DNA of 14,236 bases from JBCCGE01 sp039029455. GTDB lineage: Bacteria > Pseudomonadota > Gammaproteobacteria > Arenicellales > Poriferihabitantaceae. Of the stretch, positions 7,199 to 14,236 are shown one piece after another. The stretch's first letter is position 1; each line of letters begins with the position of its first letter. Below the pieces are notes generated by a model. It was not told where the DNA came from, ran no database searches, and saw only the letters and a program-made list of their open reading frames with translations. The position numbers and the translations under genes were made by a program. The stretch spans positions 1-14,236 of the forward strand of contig JBCCGE010000082.1 of the NCBI GenBank assembly GCA_039029455.1, given 5' to 3'.

Positions 7199-7914
7199 TT
7201 ATCGATAAAGAAAAGAGTGCCCGCAGCCACACCGATTGGCATTATCAGAAAATTCAAAACCGGTAGTAAAGTCAGCAGAAAAATCGGGGTGCCGAAACCC
7301 AGCACACTGAGTCTTCTCGTTCTTAATTGTCGTATGACATCCGAAAAGTACAGATCACGGTTGCCCATCGGATACTCGGAATATTCAACGCCCATGATCC
7401 AGATTCCGAAACAGACCCATAGAATTGGCGCAAGAGTATTCAGGACGGGAATAAACGAGACAATCACCAACAACAGAATCCACTTTAGTTGATAGAGCAG
7501 TTTTCTGCATTCGCTCCACGGCGTTCGTCGAATCAATCGCAACAGTTCCGACCCTGATGGCAACTCCGGCGGCGGCTTTGCAGTAACCTTCGCTTCGATT
7601 CGTGCCGACAACAGCGAATTAAACGGTGCCGCAATAAAATTGGCCACAACCGAAAAGCCAAAATAAATCACGGAGGCCAGCAACACAACGATCATCGGTA
7701 TCAGCATCCACTCAAGCCAGTGCAGCCATGTCGGAAGACGCTCGGTCATCCATTCACCAATCACTTCAGCGGCATTCAGAAAAAACACGATCGCCAGCGA
7801 GAAGATAACCGTATTGATACATACCGGTATCCAGACATAACGACGAATCCCCGGAGCAAAAAGTAACGGCAAAGACTGGCGCAGGTAGTGAACGCCCTTA
7901 AGCAGCGATTCCAA
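7171..7914 (-). CDS. cysZ: Sulfate permease CysZ
   Basis: Inner-membrane sulfate uptake protein feeding cysteine synthesis, 247 residues against 253 in E. coli. Seen: N-terminal GVHYLRQSLPLLFAPGIRRY (7-26), hydrophobic segments at about 26-47 and 64-90, the family hallmark VVANFIAAPFNSLLSARIE (89-107), and further hydrophobic stretches at about 143-176 and 204-237. This matches the CysZ/EI24 fold. The start codon is TTG at 7914: an in-frame TGA lies just upstream near the hpt end and no ATG or GTG intervenes. No clear ribosome site precedes it, so coupling to hpt (38-bp gap) is likely. An unusual CTG start upstream cannot be excluded. The 3' end contains one arm of the alternative hairpins described at 7146-7198. 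Confidence 0.92.
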   Translation of the reverse strand: MESLLKGVHYLRQSLPLLFAPGIRRYVWIPVCINTVIFSLAIVFFLNAAEVIGEWMTERLPTWLHWLEWMLIPMIVVLLASVIYFGFSVVANFIAAPFNSLLSARIEAKVTAKPPPELPSGSELLRLIRRTPWSECRKLLYQLKWILLLVIVSFIPVLNTLAPILWVCFGIWIMGVEYSEYPMGNRDLYFSDVIRQLRTRRLSVLGFGTPIFLLTLLPVLNFLIMPIGVAAGTLFFIDKLESHTSSR

Positions 7915-7952
7915 GTTGCGATTGCCGGTTTCGCCTACAGTCAGATTTACAG

Positions 7953-8495
7953 CTACTCGTCAAGAAAACGCACCGACCCGATATAGGGCAGATTGCGGTT
8001 TCTCTGCGCATAGTCAATACCGTATCCCACCACAAATTTGTCCGGAATCTCGAATCCAACCAGATCAGCTCGAACATCAACTTCTCGTCTCGAGGGCTTG
8101 TCCAGCAGTGCACAGACCATCATCCGGGCCGGCTGCCGGGACTTCAGCAGCGTGACTACATGCTGAAGTGTGTAACCTGTATCGACGATATCTTCAACAA
8201 CCAGAACGTCCTTGCCCTCAATTTCACCCCGAAGATCTTTCATAATGCGCACTTCCCGTGATGATTCGATGGAATCGTCATAGGAGGAGGTTTCAAGAAA
8301 ATCCACTTCTACAGGTAGTTCTAGCTCACGCACTAAGTCCGCAATAAACATGAACGATCCGCGCAGCAGTCCAATGACAATCAGTTTCTCGGTATCTTCG
8401 AAGTAAACGGCTATTTCCCTGGCCAGAATTTCGACCCGGGCAGCAATCGATTTCGCGGATATGAGGTCGTCAACGACGTATTTTTTTTGGCTCAT
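7953..8495 (-). CDS. hpt: Hypoxanthine-guanine phosphoribosyltransferase
   Basis: Purine salvage enzyme that joins PRPP to hypoxanthine or guanine, giving IMP or GMP. The protein is 180 residues from ATG 8495, the usual length for bacterial Hpt. Seen: MSQKKYVVDDLISAKSIAAR at the start, GLLRGSFMFIADL, the flexible loop ETSSYDDSIESS, the PRPP-binding loop VLVVEDIVDTGYTL, then CALLDKPSRR and the C-terminal PDKFVVGYGIDYAQRNRNLPYIG. The frame stays open to 8648, but the extra 51 residues are not family sequence and would overlap the divergent oxidoreductase gene. It heads the minus-strand run hpt-cysZ-orf67-recQ. A promoter candidate lies 31 bp upstream. Confidence 0.95.
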   Translation of the reverse strand: MSQKKYVVDDLISAKSIAARVEILAREIAVYFEDTEKLIVIGLLRGSFMFIADLVRELELPVEVDFLETSSYDDSIESSREVRIMKDLRGEIEGKDVLVVEDIVDTGYTLQHVVTLLKSRQPARMMVCALLDKPSRREVDVRADLVGFEIPDKFVVGYGIDYAQRNRNLPYIGSVRFLDE

Positions 8496-8525
8496 TTGTT
8501 GATACTTGCAAAGCGAATCCAGTAA

Positions 8526-8555
8526 ATTGTACTCAATGCGCATCGACATTGCCGA
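8526..8555 (-). promoter_or_regulatory. Candidate promoter of hpt-cysZ-orf67-recQ
   Basis: On the minus strand TCGGCA (8555-8550) is followed after 18 bp by TACAAT (8531-8526). The -10 matches five of six consensus positions and the -35 four. The -10 ends 31 bp before the hpt ATG. It lies in the 110-bp divergent gap that also serves the FAD oxidoreductase. Sequence prediction only. Confidence 0.4.
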
Positions 8556-8605
8556 ATCATGGTGGCGGACGGTTCGCAACTCATATTTTCTGAAAACGCA
8601 CCTAA

Positions 8606-10171
8606 ATGCGCACTCTCGATACTCATCAGGTAGACGGTGAAAACACACCGATTCTGTTGCATGAATGCTACGGACTGGACAAAGACAGCTTCAGAGACCA
8701 ATTGGAGGCTGTTTTTGAAAAGCACCCGGAAGTTTTCGTGGTCCCAATGTCGGGTCTTTCGGCCGGAGGTGGCGTATTTCAGTCTATGTCAAAACGCGAG
8801 GGCATCATCGGCATTCAGCTGCCGGCAATAGCCGATCCGGAGGTTCGATACACCAGCCGAATCGAACTCTCGGCACTGCACCTGAATGAAATTCAGATTG
8901 ACACCCGAAATCGTCGGGTGGGAGCCGGCGCAGGCGTTACTCTAGGCCAGCTAAATAACGCGATCCGGGACTATGTGGGTCAACACTATCGAGTCCTGGG
9001 CGCTGATCTGACCAGTTATACATACGCTCAGGTCGGGTCAACTTTTATGACCGGCGGCATGGGGCCGCAACGCAGATACTTCTCTGACAGCGTCGAATCC
9101 ATTGAACTGTTTGACGGCAGTGATTTCCGCCAAATTGAAGCGTCAGATTTAATCGGACTTGCGGGAACCTATGGATGGACTGGCTTAGTGACCGCTATAT
9201 GCTGTCGCTATGTCGAGACCCCTGCCAACGAGATCGCTTTCGCGATCCCCGTTAACAGCAGTCCCGAAATTCTCGCCGGTCTGCTGGCGTCACTTGGGCG
9301 GTTCTGCTATCCGACGGAAGTGTCGGGGGTAATCACCAATAAAGAATCATCGGATACCGTACTGCTGGGACTTGAGCACATAACGCTGGAGTCCATGGGA
9401 CCCATGCTCAAAGGTGAGCTCGATGGCAGCATTCGACGACGTGCCGAGTCACTTGTCGATAAATGCCAGCGTGCCAACGCAGACAGTCTTGTATTTGTAA
9501 ACGGATTCACCGACGGCACCCTAAGTGACGCGATCTCAGAATTAGCTGACGACTCGCCTGCAGACGAGATTTCGATCGCTGGCATTTCACTGGATCACTC
9601 CGAAGTATTCGCAGATGCAGAGGAAATGCGGAGCCTTCGCGAATCCGTACCTTATGCTGCACGCAATCGTCTGCCAACCGGCGCATTCGTCTATAAAAAC
9701 CATACCGACGCCACGATCCGAATTTCGCCGGACGATATTCAGAATCAAGCAGAAGACATCTGGAGAATAAACTGCAAATACGTCGACTCCGTAAGTAACT
9801 ATTTCAGCGAGAACAGCCAAATTCGCGGCGACCTGCTGGTCTATGGCCATCTCAACCCTTACGGGATTGACCCGCACAATCGAGTGACAATGGCGTGTGA
9901 TTCAGAACAAGAATACACGCACTCAGTCGCGAAGCTGGAGTGTTTCAGAGAACAGTACTACATCGATCTGGCTCATTTTTGCGCGTCGTGCAGCGCGCAG
10001 TTCATTGGAGGTGAGAAAGGGGCAGCATCGGAGGCGGAAATGCTCACTGCGTGGGGAAATTCAGTGCCCACTCCTGAGCAGGTGGCGGTCAAACTGACCG
10101 CACAGCGTCGGGAAATCAGTCGTGCAAAACCAGCGTTCAGCTGGCGAGCGTTCGAACCCTATACCGTTTAG
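8606..10171 (+). CDS. FAD-binding (PCMH/VAO-type) oxidoreductase, subfamily unassigned
   Basis: A 521-residue cytoplasmic-looking flavoprotein with no signal peptide. The N-terminal half has the FAD_binding_4 pattern: VFVVPMSGLSAGGGV (43-57), VGAGAGVTLGQLNNAI (105-120), a GSTFMTGGMGPQ segment (144-155) where the family has its glycine pair, SDSVESIELFDG (160-171), and LIGLAGTYGWTGLVTAI (182-198). Near the C-terminus AQFIGGEKG (about 464-472) sits where lactate/glycolate-type relatives have an SGEHG motif. The likely reaction is oxidation of a 2-hydroxy acid or similar compound, but the motifs are divergent and I cannot name the substrate. No His or Cys flavin-linkage motif is obvious. ATG 8606 is the first possible start, since an in-frame TAA directly precedes it. 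It ends 4 bp from the convergent enolase-superfamily gene. Confidence 0.8.
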   Translation: MRTLDTHQVDGENTPILLHECYGLDKDSFRDQLEAVFEKHPEVFVVPMSGLSAGGGVFQSMSKREGIIGIQLPAIADPEVRYTSRIELSALHLNEIQIDTRNRRVGAGAGVTLGQLNNAIRDYVGQHYRVLGADLTSYTYAQVGSTFMTGGMGPQRRYFSDSVESIELFDGSDFRQIEASDLIGLAGTYGWTGLVTAICCRYVETPANEIAFAIPVNSSPEILAGLLASLGRFCYPTEVSGVITNKESSDTVLLGLEHITLESMGPMLKGELDGSIRRRAESLVDKCQRANADSLVFVNGFTDGTLSDAISELADDSPADEISIAGISLDHSEVFADAEEMRSLRESVPYAARNRLPTGAFVYKNHTDATIRISPDDIQNQAEDIWRINCKYVDSVSNYFSENSQIRGDLLVYGHLNPYGIDPHNRVTMACDSEQEYTHSVAKLECFREQYYIDLAHFCASCSAQFIGGEKGAASEAEMLTAWGNSVPTPEQVAVKLTAQRREISRAKPAFSWRAFEPYTV

Positions 10172-10175
10172 ACGA

Positions 10176-11420
10176 TCAGCCGTTATTTCGATTCGAGGAT
10201 CGCAAATCAATCTCTGCTGACTGGTGCATTTCCAGTTGGAGTCGCTGCCCCGGCGCATCATCGCAGGCGTGCGCTCTGGCAACGTCTTCATTCAGATCCG
10301 CCCCAAGACCCGGTGCCAGCGGCGGCAGAATATAGCCGTCCTGCCACTCAATCGGATTGCTGAGCAATTCTGCGTACATTCCCTTAAACGTCTGCATCGA
10401 CTCCTGAATGAGGAAGTTGGGGCTACAGGTTGCCAGCTGAATATTTGCAAGCGCTGCAAACGGACCACAATACAGATGGGGTGCAATCTGGGCATTGTAT
10501 GCTTCCGCAAGAGCCGCAATTTTTTTGCTTTCGAGGATCCCACCTGAACGCCCAAGATCCGGTTGCAGGATGGCAACACCGGCGTCAAGCGCACGTTTGA
10601 AATCGTATTTGGATGTCAGCCTCTCTCCGGTTGCAACCGGGATCGATGTTGCCTCCACCACACGCGCAAAGCTGTCAAAACCATCCGGTGGACAGGGCTC
10701 TTCGAACCAGAGCGGCAGGTAAGGTTCGAGCAATCCGGCGAGTCGAATCGCAGACGCTGTTGTCATTTGACCATGAGTGCCGAACAGTAGATCAGCCTGA
10801 TCACCAACAGCCTCTCGAATACGTTGGCAGAATGTTGCGCTCAATTCCATCTTCGGTACGCTGGCCATATAACCGCCAATGACCGCATACGGTCCCACCG
10901 GATCAAACTTTACCGCGGTGAAGCCCTGAGATACGTATCGTGCTGCCATCTCGGCTGCAGTATCGGGGTCCTCGTAAACGCTGGCATCTATTTCCGCTGG
11001 ATACAGACTGTCTACATTTTCAGGATACAAATACGTATACGACCGTAACCTTTCGTGTACTTTGCCGCCCAGCAGGTTATACACGGGTTGATCAAGCGCT
11101 TTACCGACAATATCCCAGCACGCCATTTCGAGTCCCGACAGAATTCCACCAATGGACAAGTCAGGTCGACCCGAAAAACCCGCACTGTAGATACGACGCG
11201 TGTGCATCTCGGTATCAAACGGACTTTCATCCACCAGATACCGGGCGAACGTATCTTCAATCATACGACAGGTCACCATTGGTCCGTACTGCACGCCGTA
11301 GACTTCTCCGTAGCCGGTAATACCGTCGTCTGTGGTGAGCTTCAGGAAAACCCAATACGTACCGCCAATCCCTGGAGAAGGATTTTTAACTGCAAATGTC
11401 TCTATGTCGGTCAACTTCAT
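10176..11420 (-). CDS. Mandelate racemase/muconate lactonizing family enzyme, galactonate-dehydratase-like
   Basis: A 414-residue enolase-superfamily enzyme; relatives dehydrate sugar acids such as galactonate. Seen: an N-terminal capping domain with GITGYGEV (33-40), ACWDIVGKALDQPVYNLLGG (100-119), the beta2 motif VKFD (K171, D173), FGTHGQ (213-218, His216), LWFEEP (E240/E241), ATGERL (E266), QPDLGRSGG with D288, APHLYCGP with His315, and E340. The His315-Asp288 dyad is the general base pair of this subgroup. In E. coli-type galactonate dehydratase the first metal ligand is an Asp two residues before the His at position 216; here that residue is Gly214. Exact substrate unknown. It stands alone on the minus strand, divergent from purE and tail to tail with the FAD oxidoreductase, which could act in the same catabolic route. 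Confidence 0.88.
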   Translation of the reverse strand: MKLTDIETFAVKNPSPGIGGTYWVFLKLTTDDGITGYGEVYGVQYGPMVTCRMIEDTFARYLVDESPFDTEMHTRRIYSAGFSGRPDLSIGGILSGLEMACWDIVGKALDQPVYNLLGGKVHERLRSYTYLYPENVDSLYPAEIDASVYEDPDTAAEMAARYVSQGFTAVKFDPVGPYAVIGGYMASVPKMELSATFCQRIREAVGDQADLLFGTHGQMTTASAIRLAGLLEPYLPLWFEEPCPPDGFDSFARVVEATSIPVATGERLTSKYDFKRALDAGVAILQPDLGRSGGILESKKIAALAEAYNAQIAPHLYCGPFAALANIQLATCSPNFLIQESMQTFKGMYAELLSNPIEWQDGYILPPLAPGLGADLNEDVARAHACDDAPGQRLQLEMHQSAEIDLRSSNRNNG

Positions 11421-11523
11421 CGGTCAGGAGGTCTCCGGACCAATTGCGCGGAAGTGTAGCGACAGCCGCAGAGTTTTCCTACGCCATTCGCCAATAAAAT
11501 CTCGCATTTTCGGATGACGACGG

Positions 11524-11529
11524 TACAAT
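11524..11529 (+). promoter_or_regulatory. Candidate -10 element of purE-purK
   Basis: TACAAT, matching five of six sigma-70 -10 positions, lies 31 bp upstream of the purE ATG. The corresponding -35 (CTCGCA, 17 bp upstream) is weak. No PurR-like ACGCAAACGTTTGCGT site is visible. The 139-bp region 11421-11559 also serves the divergent enolase-superfamily gene. Confidence 0.35.
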
Positions 11530-11559
11530 TAGCTGCTTTTTTCCAGCGGGGAAACAGCT

Positions 11560-12054
11560 ATGGCGACATCAGTGGCCGTTGTCATGGGGTCCAGAAGTGA
11601 CTGGGAGACCATGAAGTCTGCATGCGATATTCTGGATGATCTTGAAGTGCCCTACCATTGCGAGGTTGTGTCAGCACACAGGACACCTGAAAAAATGCAT
11701 CAGTTCGCAAAACAGGCAAAAGCTAACGGGTTCAAAATTATTATCGCCGGCGCCGGTGGTGCAGCTCATCTGCCTGGAATGATTGCCGCCAGCACACCAC
11801 TGCCCGTTCTGGGCGTACCGATACAAAGCAAAGCGCTTAACGGACTCGACAGCCTGCTTTCAATTGTTCAAATGCCGAAGGGCGTTGCCGTGGGGACTTT
11901 GGCTATAGGGACGTCCGGTGCCATCAATGCCGGTCTGCTGGCCTGTCAGATTCTGGCCATCAATGACAACTCTCTGGCAAACCGTGTGGATGACTGGCGC
12001 GAACGAGCGCGTAATCAGGTTGAAGAACACAGCGACCCTCGTCTCCCAGCCTGA
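11560..12054 (+). CDS. purE: N5-carboxyaminoimidazole ribonucleotide mutase PurE
   Basis: Converts N5-CAIR, made by PurK, to CAIR in de novo purine synthesis. The 164 residues are the normal class I length. Seen: VAVVMGSRSDWETM (5-18), VVSAHRTPEKM, IIIAGAGGAAHLPGM, PVLGVPIQS and VQMPKGVAVGTLAIG, which cover the substrate-binding loops including the conserved SAHR and GGAAHLPG. GGGG stands about 9 nt before the ATG as ribosome site. purK follows after 7 bp. Confidence 0.97.
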   Translation: MATSVAVVMGSRSDWETMKSACDILDDLEVPYHCEVVSAHRTPEKMHQFAKQAKANGFKIIIAGAGGAAHLPGMIAASTPLPVLGVPIQSKALNGLDSLLSIVQMPKGVAVGTLAIGTSGAINAGLLACQILAINDNSLANRVDDWRERARNQVEEHSDPRLPA

Positions 12055-12061
12055 CCGTGCA

Positions 12062-13180
12062 ATGAAAAATGTTCTGGTGGTAGGCGCAGGTCAGCTTGGC
12101 CTGATGATGGCCTGCTCGGCTGCGAGACTGGGTGTTTCTGTGGACAGAATTGATCATGTCACGGGAGAAATTCTGCCGGGAACGTCGCAAAAGAGATTAC
12201 CGGCTGCGGGCGATGATTTCAGCACTCAATACGATGTCATCACTGCAGAACTTGAGCATTTGTTGGGCAACCCGCTGGTGGAAAAGCTGCAGGAGCGTCC
12301 GAACTGGCTGAATCCGACCGCAATGGACCGCTTGCCCGCACGAGATTCGCAGAAAACGCTTTTGGATGACATTGGTGTTGCAACGTCTCCCTGGCGCAGG
12401 ATAAATGGTCTGAACGACCTTGAGTCGGCTTTCGAAACGGTCGGCGAAGATCTGGTTGTAAAAACTATCCGCGATGGTTATGACGGCAAGGGTCAGTGGG
12501 TGGTCTCAGCTGGCCACCCAGCTGAATTCAGCGATGAAGCCTTTGGCAGGATAATCGCTGAAAAGAAAATTGCGTTCGATCGTGAGGTATCAATCGTTGG
12601 CGCCAGGTTTTCCGATGGTGAATGCTACTGTCTGCCTCTGGCAGAAAATTTCCACGACGAGGGCATGTTGCGATACACAATCGCACCCGCCGTTTGCGAT
12701 AAACCTCTGGAACATCAGGCCAGACAGATGTTTGAGGCGGTGACCAGAGAACTGGGTTACACCGGTGTGCTGGCAATTGAATGTTTCGATGTCGACGGTC
12801 AGCTTATCGTCAATGAAATTGCACCACGCGTGCACAACAGTGGTCACTGGTCCCAGTCCGGAAGCACTGTCAGCCAGTTCGATCTTCACCTGCTCTCCAT
12901 AACAGGGCTCTCCTGCCCACCACCGTCCGTTACCCGCCCAACGTTGATGTTGAATCTGATCGGTTGTGAATGGAACCCGGACTGGTGCGAATTACCTGAT
13001 ATCCAGATGTGGTGGTACGGAAAGAGCTACCGGGAGAATCGTAAGCTCGGGCACATCAATATTTCAGCCGACTCGCCGCATCAATTGATTCAAATCGCAG
13101 GCAATCTTCAGTCTTCTTTCGACACTCTGCATCAACAGATGCTGACACGCGCATTGAACCGCCTCACCGAGATCCAATGA
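12062..13180 (+). CDS. purK: N5-carboxyaminoimidazole ribonucleotide synthase PurK
   Basis: ATP-grasp enzyme that carboxylates AIR to N5-CAIR with ATP and bicarbonate, supplying PurE. The start at ATG 12062 gives 372 residues, near the family length. The frame is open further upstream, but that part lies inside purE. Seen: N-terminal Rossmann-like VLVVGAGQLGLMMACSAARL (4-23), DVITAELEHL in place of the usual VTFEFE-type motif, the ATP-grasp loop RDGYDGKGQWVV, a REVSIVGAR stretch, and the metal-binding segment NEIAPRVHNSGHWS. The C-terminal part is present. It is 7 bp from purE without a clear ribosome site of its own, so coupling is likely. Its TGA overlaps the ATG of the next gene. Confidence 0.95.
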   Translation: MKNVLVVGAGQLGLMMACSAARLGVSVDRIDHVTGEILPGTSQKRLPAAGDDFSTQYDVITAELEHLLGNPLVEKLQERPNWLNPTAMDRLPARDSQKTLLDDIGVATSPWRRINGLNDLESAFETVGEDLVVKTIRDGYDGKGQWVVSAGHPAEFSDEAFGRIIAEKKIAFDREVSIVGARFSDGECYCLPLAENFHDEGMLRYTIAPAVCDKPLEHQARQMFEAVTRELGYTGVLAIECFDVDGQLIVNEIAPRVHNSGHWSQSGSTVSQFDLHLLSITGLSCPPPSVTRPTLMLNLIGCEWNPDWCELPDIQMWWYGKSYRENRKLGHINISADSPHQLIQIAGNLQSSFDTLHQQMLTRALNRLTEIQ

Positions 13181-14151
13181 AAATAGCCTCTATCGATGTT
13201 TTCCAGGTCGAACTGCCCTATTCGGGTGGAGTGTATCGACTCTCTCATGGGCGAGAATACACTGCCTTTGACGCCACGATCGTTCGTGTAACAACTGACT
13301 GCGGCTTAACAGGTTGGGGGGAGAGCACACCCTTTGGCAGCAACTATGTTGCCGCCCATGCCGAAGGCGTCCGATCCGGGATCGCTGAGATTGCGCCACA
13401 TCTTCTCGGTCATGATCCGCGGCATCACGATCGCATCAATGACGCCATGGACCGATCTCTGGTCGGTCACTGGCATGCGAAAACACCTGTGGACGTAGCC
13501 TGTTGGGATATCCATGGCAAGTCGACAGGGATGCCTGTGTGCGACCTGCTGGGGGGGCGTATTGATCAGCCCCTCGCCGTCATTTCCTCAATCCACAGCG
13601 GCTCTCCGGAGGATATGCGGACTCGAGTCGCGGAACATCGTCATAAAGGTTACCGGGGACACTCGATAAAGATTGGCGCGCTCGACAGCGAAGGCGGTCC
13701 GTTGCTCGATGCCGAGCGAATACAGGCCTGTATGGCAGATCGACGAGAAGGGGAGTTCTTTCTGGTCGATGCGAATGGCGGAATGACGCCGGAGACGGCG
13801 TTGCGCATGATTAATGCACTGCCGGATGACGTTGATATCGTCCTGGAGGCACCCTGCTCGAGCTGGAGTGAGACTTTGAACCTGCGGCGTCGATGCCGTC
13901 TGCCGATTGTCCTCGACGAACTGGTCGATAGCGATCAATCCCTGATCAGTCTGATTCGTGAGGACGCTGCAGACGGATTTGGACTCAAAATCTCAAAATG
14001 TGGCGGTCTCACCCATGGTCGTCGTCATCGGGACATCGGAATCGCAGCCGGTCTGACCATGAGTATTCAGGATACCGTGGGATCTGAAATTGCATTCGCC
14101 GCAATCCTTCATCTCGGGCAGACCGTACCCCTGTGCCTGCAGCCGAAGTGA
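13177..14151 (+). CDS. Enolase-superfamily enzyme, cis-3-hydroxyproline dehydratase / hydroxyproline-betaine epimerase-like, C-terminally shortened
   Basis: The 324 residues contain an N-terminal capping domain (GLTGWGESTPFG, 43-54; VDVACWDIHGKSTGMPVCDLLGG, in the 105-127 region) and a barrel. Catalytic lysines K165 (SIKIG) and K271 (LKISKCGG) flank metal ligands D198 (VDANGG), E224 (LEAP) and D247 (LDEL). This two-lysine layout and the LKISK-GGL / MSIQDTVG segments are shared with cis-3-hydroxy-L-proline dehydratases and 4-hydroxyproline-betaine 2-epimerases. Which reaction it performs cannot be told. Family proteins are about 365-370 residues. Here the protein stops at PLCLQPK, and none of the three forward frames to the window edge restores a family-like tail, so about 45 residues are missing. 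It may be inactive or may use a shortened cap. The ATGA overlap couples it to purK. Confidence 0.8.
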   Translation: MKIASIDVFQVELPYSGGVYRLSHGREYTAFDATIVRVTTDCGLTGWGESTPFGSNYVAAHAEGVRSGIAEIAPHLLGHDPRHHDRINDAMDRSLVGHWHAKTPVDVACWDIHGKSTGMPVCDLLGGRIDQPLAVISSIHSGSPEDMRTRVAEHRHKGYRGHSIKIGALDSEGGPLLDAERIQACMADRREGEFFLVDANGGMTPETALRMINALPDDVDIVLEAPCSSWSETLNLRRRCRLPIVLDELVDSDQSLISLIREDAADGFGLKISKCGGLTHGRRHRDIGIAAGLTMSIQDTVGSEIAFAAILHLGQTVPLCLQPK

Positions 14152-14236
14152 GAAGTTATGGGCTGATAATTACTAGTATACACAAACCGAGGCGCACCAC
14201 TGTTTCAAGTATGTATGCTTGATTTGCATAAAATTC
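14152..14236. other. Right-edge non-coding stretch with small palindromes
   Basis: No coding frame is recognisable. TACTAGTA (14171-14178) overlaps GTATAC (14176-14181), and TCAAG (14205-14209) with CTTGA (14218-14222) forms a dyad with an 8-bp centre. These could be operator sites for a gene beyond the edge, but the evidence is thin. Confidence 0.2.

Noticed and set aside
8496..8648. 51-residue N-terminal extension of hpt
   Set aside because: Hpt proteins begin near MSQKK; the extension is not family-like, overlaps the divergent oxidoreductase gene and would leave no room for promoters.
11918..12061. 48-residue N-terminal extension of purK
   Set aside because: It lies inside purE in another frame; the family start MKNVLVVGAGQLG begins at 12062.
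10176..14151. The two enolase-superfamily genes as a recent duplication
   Set aside because: They belong to different subgroups (His-Asp dyad versus two-lysine catalysis) and show no close residue identity.

Overview
The window looks like the chromosome of a moderate-GC (about half by eye) proteobacterium, most probably a marine gammaproteobacterium. This rests on the gene set: an MttB-family methyltransferase beside a TauABC-type importer, cysZ, purE-purK and enolase-superfamily sugar-acid/amino-acid genes. The taxonomic call is an inference from gene content only. I see no tRNA, rRNA, insertion sequence, integrase or CRISPR array. Nearly every base is coding.

Layout. (1) 1-3243, minus strand: a TauA-like periplasmic binding protein, a TauB-like ATPase and the first 430 codons of a probable permease with an unusually long N-terminal extension. 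An intrinsic terminator-like hairpin lies between the binding protein and the ATPase. (2) 3244-3569: divergent control region with a candidate promoter and two ATTGAG-centred dyads 21 bp apart. (3) 3570-5096, plus strand: an MttB-family (non-pyrrolysine) methyltransferase. (4) 5061-8495, minus strand: hpt, cysZ, a 67-residue basic protein and recQ, with gaps of 38, 31 and 12 bp. RNA hairpins lie at the two downstream junctions. The recQ end overlaps the methyltransferase end by 36 bp. (5) 8606-10171, plus: an FAD-binding oxidoreductase of unassigned subfamily, tail to tail with (6) 10176-11420, minus: a galactonate-dehydratase-like enolase-superfamily enzyme. (7) 11560-14151, plus: purE, purK and a second enolase-superfamily gene that overlaps purK by ATGA and resembles cis-3-hydroxyproline dehydratase / hydroxyproline-betaine epimerase, but lacks its C-terminal part.

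How the genes may work together. The importer and the divergent MttB-family enzyme suggest uptake and demethylation of a small methylated amine or betaine. The substrate is not shown, and no corrinoid protein or reactivase is present in the window. The hydroxyproline-type enolase enzyme and the FAD oxidoreductase could belong to the same nutritional theme, but housekeeping genes separate them from the importer. hpt and purE-purK are purine salvage and synthesis genes, cysZ imports sulfate and recQ is a repair helicase.

The most unusual local signals are in RNA. A perfect 17-bp hairpin encloses the stop of the 67-residue gene and ends on the first base of the recQ start codon. A three-copy ACTGGAG/CTCCAGT arrangement between cysZ and the 67-residue gene could switch exposure of that gene's ribosome binding site. 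Both are consistent with stepwise translational coupling along the hpt-cysZ-orf67-recQ unit.
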